Source of the DNA: Siphonodentalium dalli
Lineage: Eukaryota > Mollusca > Scaphopoda > Gadilida > Siphonodentaliidae
Assembly (NCBI GenBank): GCA_032622095.1
Contig: CP136068.1
Span: 117,043,509 to 117,107,508 of the forward strand
DNA: 64,000 nt
Reading direction: 5' to 3'
Made by a program: the position numbers and the translations under genes. This document shows, in pieces, positions 25,701 through 37,831 of this stretch. Within the stretch, counting starts at the first letter, position 1; every line of letters begins with the position of its first letter. The notes below the pieces were generated by a model. It did no database searches. It was given only the letters and a program-made list of their open reading frames with translations, and was not told the origin of the DNA.

Positions 25701-26080
25701 TACAGACAACCATGATCATACAGTCATTCCACGTACAGCTATACACATTGCTTATAAGCATACAACTGCTCCCTATATATCAATACCCCATCCATGATCA
25801 TACCGTCAACAAATGTATACATATACACCAGCCATGACAATACAGCCACCCAAGGTACACCTGTGCATCTCAGACATGACCATACATATATACATAAACA
25901 GCACAGATATCTACTCTTGTTTTACACATACACCACTTCAATGACCATATAGCCACTCCATGTATACATATCCACCTCTCACATGACCACTCCTTATATT
26001 CCTATGCATCTCAATGTGGACACCACCCATTACAATATAGCCACTCCTTGTATAACTATTCACCTCACATCACCACAGAC
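22700..26080. repeat. 3.4-kb degenerate satellite / minisatellite
   Basis: Built from sub-units of about 35-45 bp such as CCATACAGTCACTCC-TGTATACATATTCACTCCACCATTGGCCATA. These are arranged in higher-order periods of roughly 270-300 bp marked by CTCCAGGCTTGAATATAC and CATGACAATCATACACC (near 22,912, 23,190, 23,480, 23,750, 24,017, 24,510). The many His/Tyr/Thr/Pro-rich open frames on both strands are a by-product of the repeat. The array decays toward the right end. Confidence 0.9.
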
Positions 26081-27265
26081 ACTCCCTGGCTGCCATTTCG
26101 ACTTACACCATATATTAAATCAATCAACGTTGATTTTAATGTGCGACAGTGGCCAAATAATTCCGTTTCTGTGCATTTCCGTTCAAAACATGGCCCGATA
26201 CGTTTTTGGCAAAATTCCACACTACATCCTTCAGAATGAATTTTTCATATCTCATAAGGTACTGGGACAACCATAATTTAACATTAATTTTGTTGTAAGT
26301 TGATTAAGTAACAGGGTTAATAACCAACAGAGTCACAATTGCTACATTTTCGGAAGAGCAGATAATAATGTTCGGATATATGTGGAAAATCAACTTTTTT
26401 TGTTCCAAAACATAATTTTTTTGTTTCCATTTTGTAAGCCATCTTGAGTTATTTTGTCTACAGAACACATCAGTGTGACATATTTAAGACAGGATAAAAA
26501 AATTAAACACGTTTGATACCAAAGATAGTTCCATTTTACTTGAACAAATTGTCCAAACCTGAAAAGTTAATTTTGCTGATTTTCATGCCAAATCTGTGAT
26601 AGAAAAAATCCATTAATTCTATTATGTCAGTGGTTAAAATAGTAACAATTAATCAAGGTGCATCAGAAATGTTAGTATTCAATGTATATAGGACAGAATA
26701 TTCATTTTTTTCATCAGCCACAACTTGCGTTAAGATTATCTTTTGGAATTTAAAAATAATATGGGTTGGTCTCCTAAGAATGGTGGCAATGACACCTTCC
26801 AACCGTAGAAACTATCCATCCCTGTATAATATACATTATGTGATGTATTAGCATATGGAAAATGTATTTCAGACTAATATACCATCAATTCTGGTCCAAA
26901 ATGCCATCGAGAAGACTGCCAAATATACATCTTACTGCCTGGGTAGCTGTTATGGACATTATGATAGGACACAAGGTCACAAGTCTTTTCAATTCATCCT
27001 ATGTCACAAATATACCTCAAATATGCAATTCACAACAAATAAAGTTGGATGAAATTCTGTAATACATCCTTATATGAGCATTTCATATCTTCGGATAGAT
27101 GCCTAGCAACCGTTGCTAAGCAGGGCCAAATCTCGATGGGATCTATATCTGAAAATGATCGGTACGGTCCATGGAACATATATTGGAAGTTTCATGCTTT
27201 TATCACAATTTGTGCAATTACATTTCCATGCACCAAGCGCCTGGACTACACAGAAGCATGATATA
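26081..27265. other. No recognisable gene
   Basis: AT-rich. Two short similar words (ACTACATCCTTCAGAATGA near 26,220 and AATACATCCTTATATGAGC near 27,060) suggest an internal repeat related to the neighbouring dispersed repeat. Confidence 0.35.
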
Positions 27266-27269
27266 TTGG

Positions 27270-27965
27270 GAAATAACTGATTTTGACCCATTTTGGAAAA
27301 TGGTCACATAAGTTTCAAGGCCTATATCTCACGACTGACATGTCGGTTTGAACAATAACGCAATTCTCCATGTAGCACATATGCTACCGTTTATTTTGGA
27401 GCAAAGATACCGTATTAAAAACTTGTATAAAAAATCAGTGGGTAGAAAATGTATGACCCGATATGAAAAAAGCTAATATTTTGGTGAATGACCTTGACCT
27501 TTGTGTATGACCTTGACCTCTAGAGATGAAATCTCCAATGCCAAATGAAAGCCCACCAAGGGTATCACCCCATATCAATGTAAAGATAGAGTTACTGCAT
27601 TAAACTTTCTAGTTATCGACCATTATATGCATATTTTGTATACTGGCCAAAAAGACCCTCCGATCCGTTGCCATGGAAACACAAATTTTGCACACTAAGC
27701 TACACTGCCACAGTGCGCCCTAGCACTCAGATAAACTTCAGATTATAAGCTTTGAGAAAAATGTTGATAGAATTTGCCCACCAAAATGGTACCATTCTCG
27801 GTCCTGGCTCATGGACTACATGGGAACTTGTGCACCTGCGATTATGACGTCTGTCCGACATTTTTTGGTGGAGTTATTCCCCTTTTTCGACTTAGAATTC
27901 TTTTCGCAACATACATAATTTTGTCCAAGCTTTTATTCCTACATTTTTCGGTCAATTGGTTTAAG
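27270..27965 (-). repeat. Rearranged inverted copy of the 19.2-kb repeat
   Basis: 27,270-27,810 is the reverse complement of about 19,545-20,080, including TGACCTTGACCT at 27,489 and 27,508 (19-bp offset kept). From 27,810 to 27,965 the match switches to forward orientation, with 19,370-19,520 (GTGCACCTGCGATTATGACG). So the copy has an internal inversion point at about 27,810. Confidence 0.75.
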
Positions 27966-28436
27966 CTTAGGGTTATGATTGTACACCTGTAATGGGAACT
28001 GTTATTTTATTATTTTAACTAAATGTTTACTGACATGTGAAACATCTTAGTATTTTAAAAACAGGGGTTATCCGTAATCCCATTGGGACTGTCACACCTC
28101 TAGTTCAAGAAGGTACAGCTGGGAGATTGTACAGGGATATGTGGAACCTACATGGATGTGAATAATTAAAAAAGCGGTTCTTGTGGGAGAACCAAAGACT
28201 CAATCAATAAACTTGAAGACAATTCCCCTTTGGTGAAGACTCATATTATAATCTAGCTTTCATGTTAAATTATGTGTAGAATATGCCATGTCAAAAAGTT
28301 CTAAGGTTTTTTACTGGTGGAATATGGTCTCTAAGGACGTTAGCCAGATTAGAGATTCATGGCAAGATATAGCTTTACGATGATAGAGAATACCCTATTG
28401 GTAATATACAGCGGAAAACATCGACTAAGATGCATT

Positions 28437-28855
28437 ATCCGAATTAACGCTTGAAAGTTACTATTTCTTTGGCTTGGGAGGGGGGGGGTGTAAAAATATT
28501 TGATTCGTGTCGAAGAATCCACCCATCAAAGCTCAGAGTGATCAGATATCGATTTTTGAAATATACTATTACACCACCGATACTTTGTAGTGGCCTGGTA
28601 AAAAGTCGATGATAATATGGTCTCGGACCAAATTGCCGATAACGATTGATAACTCTAAAATCAAGTGGCTCTTGATATTTGACAAACCGGCAAAATGATG
28701 AAAAATAACAGGTTTCGGCCAATGTTATATACTATAGATGACCGTGGTTAGCATTATTTTTTGGCAATAAATCGATTCCCATAACTGAAGCGGCATTTCA
28801 AAAGATGTTGTTAGCATTTGATGATATGGGGACCATCGAATCGGATTGAGTACCT
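28437..28855 (+). mobile_element. MITE family 3
   Basis: The right end is GGATTGAGTACCT followed by TTAA at 28,856. The inside shares TTTCTTTGGCTT, GATTCG-GTCGAAGAA and CAGAGTGATCAGATATCG with 41,735-42,140 and 59,897-60,329. The left end is degraded. Poly-G at 28,478-28,487. Confidence 0.65.
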
Positions 28856-29017
28856 TTAAGTACGGTATTACAATACTCAATACTGATGACTGGAAGTTCA
28901 GGCAATGGTACAGAGTTTGATTATTTGAAAGTCCTGCAAATGTCTTATGAGGTTGGGCGTTGGACGCAGACAGACGAGGCACCGACTTTGTTTGAGGAAT
29001 ATAACTTAACAGCCCAT

Positions 29018-29231
29018 AATTAGAGTTCGACATTCCAGACGGTTAATTAGAGTTCGACATTCCAGACGGTTAATTAGAGTTCGACATTCCAGACGGTTAA
29101 TTAGAGTTCGACATTCCAGACGGTTAATTAGAGTTCGACATTCCAGACGGTTAATTAGAGTTCGACATTCCAGACGATTAATTAGAGTTCGACATTCCAG
29201 ACGGTTAATTAGAGTTCGACATTCCAGACGG
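29018..29231. repeat. 27-bp tandem repeat, 8 copies
   Basis: Eight near-identical units of AATTAGAGTTCGACATTCCA plus GACGGTT. One unit has GACGATT. The length is a multiple of three, so a minus-strand frame stays open (NRLECRTLI repeated); this is not evidence of a gene. Identity is high, which suggests recent expansion. Confidence 0.95.
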
Positions 29232-29239
29232 TTGTACGG

Positions 29240-30480
29240 AAGCAAAGTCATCGTAAAATGACCAATATGTGTCATTTAATTACATACATCTAACAACGGT
29301 TTTAACGTGAGAAATCTCATTATTGGAGAAAAATTAATAGCGAATATAAGAAATAAGTAAATCTAATTTTTCATGTACTGGTTGGTGAGAGTTGTTTTAC
29401 AGATGTTTATGTAATTTCGTATATGAACCCACATGGAATGCATTGAGTCCCTCTAACCATAATTTTTCTTGAATATGGCTTGAAGGGGATACTGGTATAG
29501 GTTACATATGTAGCTTAATATATAGATGGATAGACCAAACGTTTAATCTCAACAGTTATAAAATCGCTGGCTTGCATGAGCCGTTGCTGACCTTCGTGCA
29601 AAATTGTCAGCCTGACATTTGTGAGCGAATGCCCCTCGACTATCACCGATTCTGAATTATTGATATAATATTTTTGATGTGTCCATGGCGACTTTATAAT
29701 TCAGATCGCTTTTTATTTGCGGCGGACAGCACTGTCCATGGCACTTACTCAGGTCGCCTTAGGACAACGTTATTAATATTTTGCTTTGAAGATGAAAACA
29801 AGGATTGTGCATCAAAGATAGCTCTCGTCGAGTTTTGGGGCCATATACGAGTGAATCCGTCCGACCGAGAATCAATAAACTAGACGAACTAATGAATCTT
29901 AAATAAGAACAAAGAGCCAGTCCTCAGGTGGATAAATCGGACAAACCTGGTGTTGGTTGAAATGAGTTGGCTTTTGTTGAAGTTATCGCGCGAACGGACG
30001 TAAACTTGCTGAATTGAATTGAATTGTTTAATGCGTAAAGCCACAATTTAAGGCGGAACATACACAAACGTATATACACTATGTACTTGAGATATTTCAA
30101 TAAGTGATATATATATAACTGAAATAACTTACATATAGATGTAAATGCTGTCAATGCCAGATCACCAGTATAGTCGTAAATTATTATCTCAATTTTCCAA
30201 AGGCTAATTTTAGAAATATACTCACCCTTTTCAGGAGCGATATATAAGATATCAAGCCATAACACTTTTCTGGCGTTGGAGATAGCCAATAGTATTTTGG
30301 AATGTACTGTTCACGGATATCTCTAAATATATAAACAAGTGTCATAACTCTGGTTAGAAATTTGGGACGCATCCGTTCTGTTTTGTGCAGCTGTGGCACA
30401 TGACAATAAACTCACATATAAATAGTTGACACAATACATATATAAACGGCTATGTTATAAGGGTTAGGGTCGCCAACCGT
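29240..30480. other. No supported gene
   Basis: Anonymous sequence. An open plus-strand stretch at 29,674-29,883 encodes some acidic/basic residues but has no domain I recognise. Confidence 0.35.
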
Positions 30481-30486
30481 CCTTCC

Positions 30487-30879
30487 TCAAATCATAAGTC
30501 GAGTGTTTTGAGCGAAAACACTTGACGAAGTGCGAAAAGGCCATTGAACATCCATTGGTGTGTCGCGGTGCATGATACCCCAGGGACATTCGGCAAACAT
30601 CGTAGTTCTCCGTACAGTGTGGAGGTCAAAGGTCGAGGAGTCCATAATGACCACAGGGCTCATAATCTGGTTTATCTTTAACCAAGAACCGGGATCAGGA
30701 TTTGTTCGAAAATGTTCTTTTTCTCGGATCCAGCCAACCCGGATCCAAACATTGCTATTGACTCCGTCATTGTGGTAACTAGTATAATATTTCGATGTCT
30801 TTTTGAACAATATACTGGATGGTATATACAACGTGTTGCCTTTAGTGGTCCCAAATGAAAGCACTATTTTGCATTCCAC
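30487..30879 (-). CDS. Hypothetical 130-residue open frame, unrecognised
   Basis: One of the longer uninterrupted frames outside repeats, with an ordinary amino-acid mix (Trp-containing, no low-complexity). I do not recognise a family. No signal peptide or membrane segment is seen. The 5' part (30,785-30,880) has a partial copy on the plus strand near 31,285-31,355 (ACAACGTGTT-CGTTTAGTGGT), so part of it is duplicated DNA. It could be a pseudo-exon or chance. Confidence 0.2.
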   Translation of the reverse strand: MECKIVLSFGTTKGNTLYIPSSILFKKTSKYYTSYHNDGVNSNVWIRVGWIREKEHFRTNPDPGSWLKINQIMSPVVIMDSSTFDLHTVRRTTMFAECPWGIMHRDTPMDVQWPFRTSSSVFAQNTRLMI

Positions 30880-31064
30880 TTTGACATATCAGATAAGTAC
30901 CCCAAATTGCTTCCCAAAATAGTTAATTAATATATATAAATGCTGTATATCGGGTCAACAAGGGGAATTTGTAAAACGTTTCGGCCCAAAAACTGACCGA
31001 ATCTTCATGGATTAATTTTCTACTTTGATTTGTTTTAAATGATAAATTTCTCTGTTAATTCCCC

Positions 31065-31490
31065 CCCCCCCCACCGACACTATATTTCCCCCTAGCCGTG
31101 AACTCAGAATATCGATAGAAAGATTTGCGAGCGATTTCTACGAATAAAGGCCGCCTTAGTACCATCAGGACTCATACACCACACCTCATGGGATGCACCC
31201 CACGACAAACAGGGTGTCACATTAGGGTATTCTTACCCCTCGCAGTGGGGCGGTATGTTTATTATACCCCGGCCCCAGACGGGGCTGGATGCTCTTTACA
31301 ACGTGTTACGTTTAGTGGTTCCAATGAAAGCACTAGTTTGCTCCTCATTCCACTTTGACTGACACCGACACATTCCCCCCTGGCCGTGAACTCAGAAGAT
31401 CTATAGCAAGATTTGCGAGCGATTTGTACGAAAATACGGCCACCCTAGTACCACCAGGACTCCTACACCACGCCGCATGGGATGCTCAAC
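31065..31490 (+). repeat. Tandem duplication, two ~130-bp units
   Basis: 31,068-31,205 and 31,365-31,485 share GCCGTGAACTCAGAA, AGATTTGCGAGCGATTT and CATGGGATGC. The second unit is open in frame (RELRRSIARFASDLYENTAT), while the first has a stop. It might derive from an exon, but no protein family is recognised. Confidence 0.6.
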
Positions 31491-31639
31491 AGTCCCTGGA
31501 CTATCTTGTAATAGTAACAAGATATATGATTGACTATGTTCCGTGTTTTATACTTTACGTTTACTTTCGGTTTGTCTAATGACACTCATTTGTTCGAGTT
31601 CGACCAGCCGATCACATCATTTTTCCTTGATTAAAACTG

Positions 31640-31775
31640 AATTTTTAAGAGCATATCAAAAAATCGATATCTAGTAACTCGGAGCTTTGATGGTTTGGTT
31701 CCTCGACTCGAATCACATAATTTTTACCACAGAAGCCAAAGAAATAGTGTAATTTGGGGTTAATCAGATTATGCA
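31640..31775 (-). mobile_element. MITE family 3 fragment
   Basis: Reverse-orientation piece with TCGATATCTAGTAACTC, GACTCGAATCACATAATTTT and GAAGCCAAAGAAATAG, matching 41,760-41,870. The termini are lost. Confidence 0.55.
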
Positions 31776-32060
31776 TCGATAAATATAGGTACACGAACAC
31801 AGTTTTAATACAAATTTTAGTCACAAAAACAACAATGGTAACATGTGAAATAAGTGAAAAATACAATAGTTAGTAAAATCCACATATCAAACTTATATAG
31901 TTTTCATACAAATTCTAAGCATCAAATAAAAATAATGGTAACAGTTAAACAAGTGGAAAAAATAGTCATATTATTAATCATTTCTTTACAAAATACTAAT
32001 TGGCGAGTAGTTCCTTTATTAAGTGTTCATATACTAAGATCAACAAACAATAGTCCGTTT
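31776..32060. repeat. Degenerate repeat related to 38.5 kb
   Basis: Two rough copies of a unit with AACAATGGTAACA-GTGAAA-AAGT and CACATATCAAACTTATATAG. The same unit is in tandem at 38,490-38,755 and once near 39,415-39,475. Confidence 0.55.
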
Positions 32061-32269
32061 GTTGAACTTATTATCTGAATATTTCCCACTAATAAACAGG
32101 AATTTATCTGCATTTGCATTATATATTTGTTGTCTGCTTGATTACCTGCACATCTATTCAGATTAATAATAAACCATTTAATGTGTACATGTATAACTGA
32201 TGGGAGAATCCATTACAATGTGTACATGTATAACTCTTGTGAGAATCCATTTTGTAAAGAAAGTGTTAA

Positions 32270-32763
32270 AGGTACGGTTGGCCTTGGCGGTGGGTATCCT
32301 GTGAAAATATTTCCACCCGTCAAAAACCGCCACAAACAGAAAGAACATCAAAATGTAGACAGACTTTGTCCGTATATCAATAAGAAATATCGCATAAACA
32401 GTATGTTATTCTCATATGTTTAACCATTTTTATGTAAACAAAAGCATAAAAAGTAACTTTTCTGGTGTTTGTTTATATTATGATGGTAAGCATAAAGAGC
32501 GTTCTTTGTGGGTGAATTCCTGATATGGAACTAATAAAGAGCGTTTATGCAATTTGTGTGTTATTAGCCAGTAGCATTGTGCTGTCCTCTGTAACCCAAT
32601 CAGGCTCTTGCTTAGGTAAAATATAGTAGGTATTTATGATAACATGCTGTTTACGCGATGGTCATGGTATATATGAACGAAACTGAATGCGTTTTAATGT
32701 TTTTCTGTTTACGGTGTTTGGAACAAATATGAATATTTTCGACAATTAAGGCCTCACGTGCCT
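32270..32763 (+). mobile_element. TTAA-flanked MITE, family 1 (copy c)
   Basis: AGGTACGGTTGGCC at the left and CACGTGCCT at the right, with TTAA at 32,266 and 32,764. Paired AAAGAGCGTT at 32,494 and 32,536 around CCTGATATGG. Confidence 0.85.
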
Positions 32764-33177
32764 TTAAAGCCACACGACGGTTAGCGCTCCAATATATACT
32801 GATAATACACATAATACTACACCTGATAATATTCCATTTTTTTAATTGTCAAATATTTGAATAGATCATGCCATGAATCTCTACTCTGGCTAACGCTAAT
32901 AATATACTTCACTGCAGGTGAATGTCCCAACACAAAATTGCATGCTTTTCTCTGACTTTTGTAAACAGATATCGCAATAAACATTGAATTAATTACCAAG
33001 GAGAAATTCCATAATTGTAAGCGACACGAATCAAAATCGATCACAAAGTCACTTAAATCGTGAAATTTAAAGTTGGGACTTTCAAGTACAGTGAATTACA
33101 TTATTAAGGAACACTTAATAACTAAGAAATATATTTCCCGCGTTATTTTTTCGACTTTATAAGGTTCCCCGTCAAAA

Positions 33178-35458
33178 TAGTCCAGTGCATTTATGAGAAA
33201 AAAAGTGCCAAACCTCAAACTAATTGCAACACAATGTTTCTTAGAAGGATTATATAGTATTAACCAATTATAAACAACATACTAAAAATAAAAAAGGATC
33301 AAGAAAGGCGAAATTGGTAAATTTTGTGAAATAATTTTTTTAAATATGGGAAAAGACTCTATTTATAGCTTTTCAAGGATGTTTATAAAAGAAACTTCTT
33401 TTCACACGTCCTTCCATTTATATATCCATTTTGTTGCGTACACAATCATGATTACAGAACAGATAACATTTAACAGATAGGTTGAGTATTTTCGAGTTAT
33501 GTGCCTCCAAATTTGGGAGTTTGTCTAATTTCGGAGCCTCAATTTCCAAGAATTTTATCTAAAATCCATATTTTAAGGTCTAATATTATAAAAGCTAGAA
33601 AAAATGAAGTGATATCTTGCTGTTGTATTAGTTTCCTCACTATATTGTGCACAAAAAATGATTACTTCATGCATCTATGATCGAGAAGACAAATATGTTC
33701 TTTAACAAAATGTGTGTCCCATTGTGTGGACTTTGCCAAATTTGCCTTGTGACCCAGAACTGGTGTGATGAAATACCATATTTGGGGGTCATACAACTCA
33801 ATAAATTATATCCATGTGCCCTGTATTTCTCATAACATCTTAAGTGTACTAGGTTGAATACACTGTGCTGGAGTTGCTAAACACACATGTGCCAAAATCA
33901 TCTTATGGCCCTATAAATCCTTAGTGTTGACTTTTTTCCACTCAAAAAATGCCATTTTGGACTGTTTTGGGGTGTTTTTGTCCATTTTTAAATGTGTTTT
34001 TTTTGGCGCAATTAGTAAACAACAATGAGTACAATTAGTGTGTAATGTGTAAAATCATTTGAACGTTCCTTCTAAAACACTTAGTGTTGGTAAAATAGGA
34101 TAACATTGGTTATGTCAATCAGCAGTCACTGGATTTCACATATTTTTCAAGAAACTGACCAAATTTGAACATTGATAATGGGGTAGGTGAAATCACAAAA
34201 GGCTATGATCTTGTCACCATATTCTAGTCATCGGAGATAAATGGTTGTTTTATTCCAGTTTGGTAGATTATTCTTGCATAATAAAAAGTTTAGTACTTTA
34301 GTGGAGGTTTATTTAGAACTTTATGAGCATGTTACATAGAACAACCTCGAAATAATGATTCACCATTTCGCCATCGAGTTGCAATAAAAAGGATCGTAGC
34401 TCTAAATATGAACATCAAAACAGGAAGCAGTATACTCTGTATCAAAGAATAATGATTGTAGGAGCTGGTGATAGTAAAGTTTTATCCATCAAGGTCCATG
34501 TTTTCTGAGATTTTTTCAATAAGATTTCCCCTACCCGATCTTTCAGATATATATAAAACTGATTGGCATCAGTTTCCAGAAAAAATAGTCAAATTCAGCG
34601 ACATTCATTGACATATCCAATATAAGGCTATTATTTCAACACTAAGGTGTTTTAGGAGGAAAGTTCAAATCATTTTACACATTAAACGCATTGTTTTTAC
34701 TATTTATACACAAAACCTTTAAAAATGGACAAAAATGAGTCAATTCTCAGATTTCATAGGGGCCATAATTTGATTTTCTACACCATGATTTTGGAAATTC
34801 ATTCAGTGTGTTTAACCATGTATACTTAAGTGAGTATGAGAAATACAGGGAAAATGGATATATATATATATTTTTTGAGTTGTATGACCTCAAATATGAT
34901 ATTCCATCATGCGGATTCAGGACCACAGGCAAATATGGCTAAGTCCATACAATGGTGGAACACACATTTTGTTTAAGAATATTTGTTTCCTCTCAATCAT
35001 AGATGCATAAAGAAATCATATGTTGTGCACAACCGAGAGAGGAAATGACTAAAACAAGACATCCCTTCATTTTACTTTAGTTTTTAAAATACAAGACCAT
35101 ACAAAATGGTTTGAACTAATTTTGAGAAATTGAGGCTCCGAAATTAGATCAACTCCAAATGTTTGGAGGCACATAACTCAAAAAATACTCAACGTATCTG
35201 GGAAAGATTTTCTGTTCTGTAATCAGGATTGTGTACTCTACTACAACATTTATATATAAATGGAAGGTCTTGTGAAATAAAGTTTTTTATAAACATTCTT
35301 GAAAAGCCATAATTTATTTCACAAAATTCATCAATTTCGCTTTTCTTGATACTTTTAGATTTTTAGTATGTTGTTTGTGATGGGTTAAAGTACTTATTCC
35401 CACTGAGAAACTGTGTGTTGCAATTAGTTTGATGTGAAACCATAAATGCACTGGACTA
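33178..35458. repeat. 2.3-kb hairpin (large inverted repeat, almost no loop)
   Basis: TAGTCCAGTGCATTTATG at the left and its complement CATAAATGCACTGGACTA at the right bound arms of about 1.1 kb. Paired landmarks are 33,290 with 35,350, 33,400 with 35,260, 33,700 with 34,950, 34,060 with 34,660 and 34,170 with 34,530. The arms are diverged (perhaps 80-85%) with small indels. No coding frame spans it. Related words (GCGTTAGCCA...GAGATTCATGGCA) lie outside both ends, at about 32,855-32,900 (inverted) and 35,510-35,545, and once at 28,330. Confidence 0.85.
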
Positions 35459-35544
35459 AAACTTCAAAAAGTTCCAAGGTTTTGTACTGGTGGAATATGA
35501 TCTCTACGGGCGTTAGCCATAGTCGAGATTCATGGCATGCTATA

Positions 35545-36105
35545 GCACTTGAACTACATGTCACAGAAAGACGCATCATAACAAATACAACTTTGAACAC
35601 GATGTTTGGGTCCCAAACAGAACATAGTCATTTGCACGGCATGGAACAGAAAAGAGCGTTCTGATATATACTTGAACTACCTCTCCCAGAAAGACGCATC
35701 ATAACAAATACAACTTTGAACACGATGTTTGGGTCCCAAACAAAACATAGTCATGTCGACGGCATGGAACATAAAAGAGCGTTCTGATAAATACTTGAAC
35801 TTCCTTTCTACGAGCATTCTTTGTCCCATGAAGACACATTGAAGGCACAATAAATAAAACTGTGAACACGATGTTTGGGTCCCAAACAGAACATAGTCAT
35901 TTGCACGGCATGGAACAAAAAAGAGCGTTTTGTGTTATACAACTGATAACACAGCTGATGATATTCGATTTCTATTTTATAATAGGTCAATAAATGCTTG
36001 AACTACATTTCTACGAGCATGATTTGTCCCAGGATGTTTGGGTCGCAAACAAAACAGACATTTGCATGGCATGGAACAGAAAAGAGCGTTCTGTGTTAGT
36101 CTATT
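35545..36105 (+). repeat. Tandem repeat, about four units, with AAAGAGCGTT
   Basis: Units start TTGAACTAC and contain GAACACGATGTTTGGGTC, CATAGTCATTTGCACGGCAT and GGAACAGAAAAGAGCGTTCTG. The first two are about 123 bp. The third has an extra 80-bp stretch and the fourth is shortened. Each unit ends with an AAAAGAGCGTT box. Confidence 0.85.
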
Positions 36106-36132
36106 CCCGATATGGTAGAAATAAAGAGCGTT
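36081..36132 (+). promoter_or_regulatory. Paired AAAGAGCGTT module
   Basis: AAAGAGCGTT starts at 36,081 and again at 36,123 (42 bp apart) with CCCGATATGG between. This is the arrangement of the family 1 MITEs, but here it sits at the end of an unrelated tandem repeat. Confidence 0.5.
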
Positions 36133-36649
36133 TAGTTAAGTTATGTGCGAAAAATTTAAAACAGTTAAAAAATGGCTGTGACAATGTACATGTATCAGAG
36201 CATGTCAAGCCGGTATAACAATATTTCGTGTATTTGTCAACCTATCTGATACCTCCTTCCAAATTACGTGGACAGATTTGAAGCTCGAATGAGGGCGTAA
36301 ATTCTGTTATAGGAAAGTTATAATGGAACGGGTGTTCGACGAAAGTGAGCATCTAAACCACGTCTGATGGGGTCATTGTTGTCATATGTTTGGTGTGCTG
36401 GGTACCCAGATTTAGAGAAAGGTGTGTCTGGTGCCCAGCTTGACCTTTGCATTTGTGTAGCACATACACAACTGACATACATGTTGAAGAAACGCCGCAT
36501 GCTATCAAATGACGCATGGGTAATCATCTTTAAAATTTAAATTTCTGACTGGTGTCGGTGATATTACTTTATGTTTTACGAAAACGTATATAATACATAG
36601 CACCGCAAAGGTCAAGCTGGGTACCAAAAACACATATTCCCAAGGCTGC

Positions 36650-37694
36650 ATATGGGTACCCCCCCCCCCCCAACTTTGGTCAAAATTTTCAACAGTTGGA
36701 AATTTCATACCTGCCAAAACATTAGTTGGAAATTTCACACCAGCAATAGGTTGATAATGTTCTTGTGGTTTGATTTTCAAACAATTTATTTGGGGAATTA
36801 ATTGTTTTTGGACCAACATTTGCATAGTTTCCATTTTTTTGGTCAAAATTTGGGACTGAAATGGTCATCCTTAAGGGGGGTGAGAGGTTGGAAATTTCCA
36901 ACACTTGGAAAGCTTGTGTCCTGGTCCCTCCCCCGTCGCAAGTCAAAAACTGCTAGTCCTAGTCAACATTGTCCTTGGAATTGTCATCAGTTGGAAATTT
37001 TCCAACCTATAAGTGGGGGTGTCAGGTTTGAAATTTCCAACTATAGGAAGACTTGAGGCTAGTCTAGATGCTAGGATTTTGCGACTTTCTTGTTCAGATT
37101 AAACAAATTTCACACACCGGGCCTAACCATGGTCGGCCCGGTGTACGTGTCATTGTCCCTCCCCCGTGGCCAATACAAAACTGCTAATTAGTTTAACAAA
37201 ACAATATTTTACTACATTTGGTCAAACTTGTGGACTGAAATGGTCATCAGTTGGAGAATTTTCCAACCTGAGGGGGAGTATGAGGTTTGAAATTTCCAAC
37301 ACTAGGAAAGCTACAGTTGAGGCCAGTCTAGGTGCTAGGATTAGCGATTTTCTTGTATAGTTTTCAAATTTTCTCACACCGGGCCGAACAACCATGGTGG
37401 GGCCGGTCTCTTGTCCGTAGCCGTGTGTATTTGTCTGGAGTTAGACCAATAGATGTTAGGATTTATGCAATTTTCAGGTTAAAATATCTGAATGTTGTCA
37501 TACCGGGAATATACATGTAGAACCATGGTTTATGAATATATAGGATATTAGGCCTGAGCACTGATGTGCAAAGGGGTGTGAAAATGGAATTATGTAAAAC
37601 TTGTGTTTGGTCTGATTCAACTGATTCAAGGGGGTGCAGTTGGAATTTCCCAAGGTGGACAACCCCCAATGGACACCCTCTAGCCACGTCCCTG
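36650..37694. mobile_element. CAGGGACGTGG-type repeat, composite
   Basis: It ends CTCTAGCCACGTCCCTG at 37,694. Inside, TTGGAAATTTCCAAC-like blocks recur at about 36,690, 36,890, 36,990, 37,250 and 37,640, and CACACCGGGCC recurs at about 37,113 and 37,375. This suggests an internal tandem duplication of about 265 bp. The left end near a poly-C run (36,660) is unclear. Confidence 0.45.
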
Positions 37695-37831
37695 ACAATG
37701 ACCTCTTCAGGCTTCAGCTATACGACGTGCAGATGATTCCTTGTACAATGTGAACTGTTAATGACATTGTAATATGATGAAATATGATTAACGATATATA
37801 TACCGATGCAGTATTTGGTGTGTTAGTTTAA

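Noticed and set aside
29018-29231. CRISPR-like array of regular repeats
   Set aside because: The 27-bp units are directly adjacent with no unique spacers, and the DNA is clearly eukaryotic.
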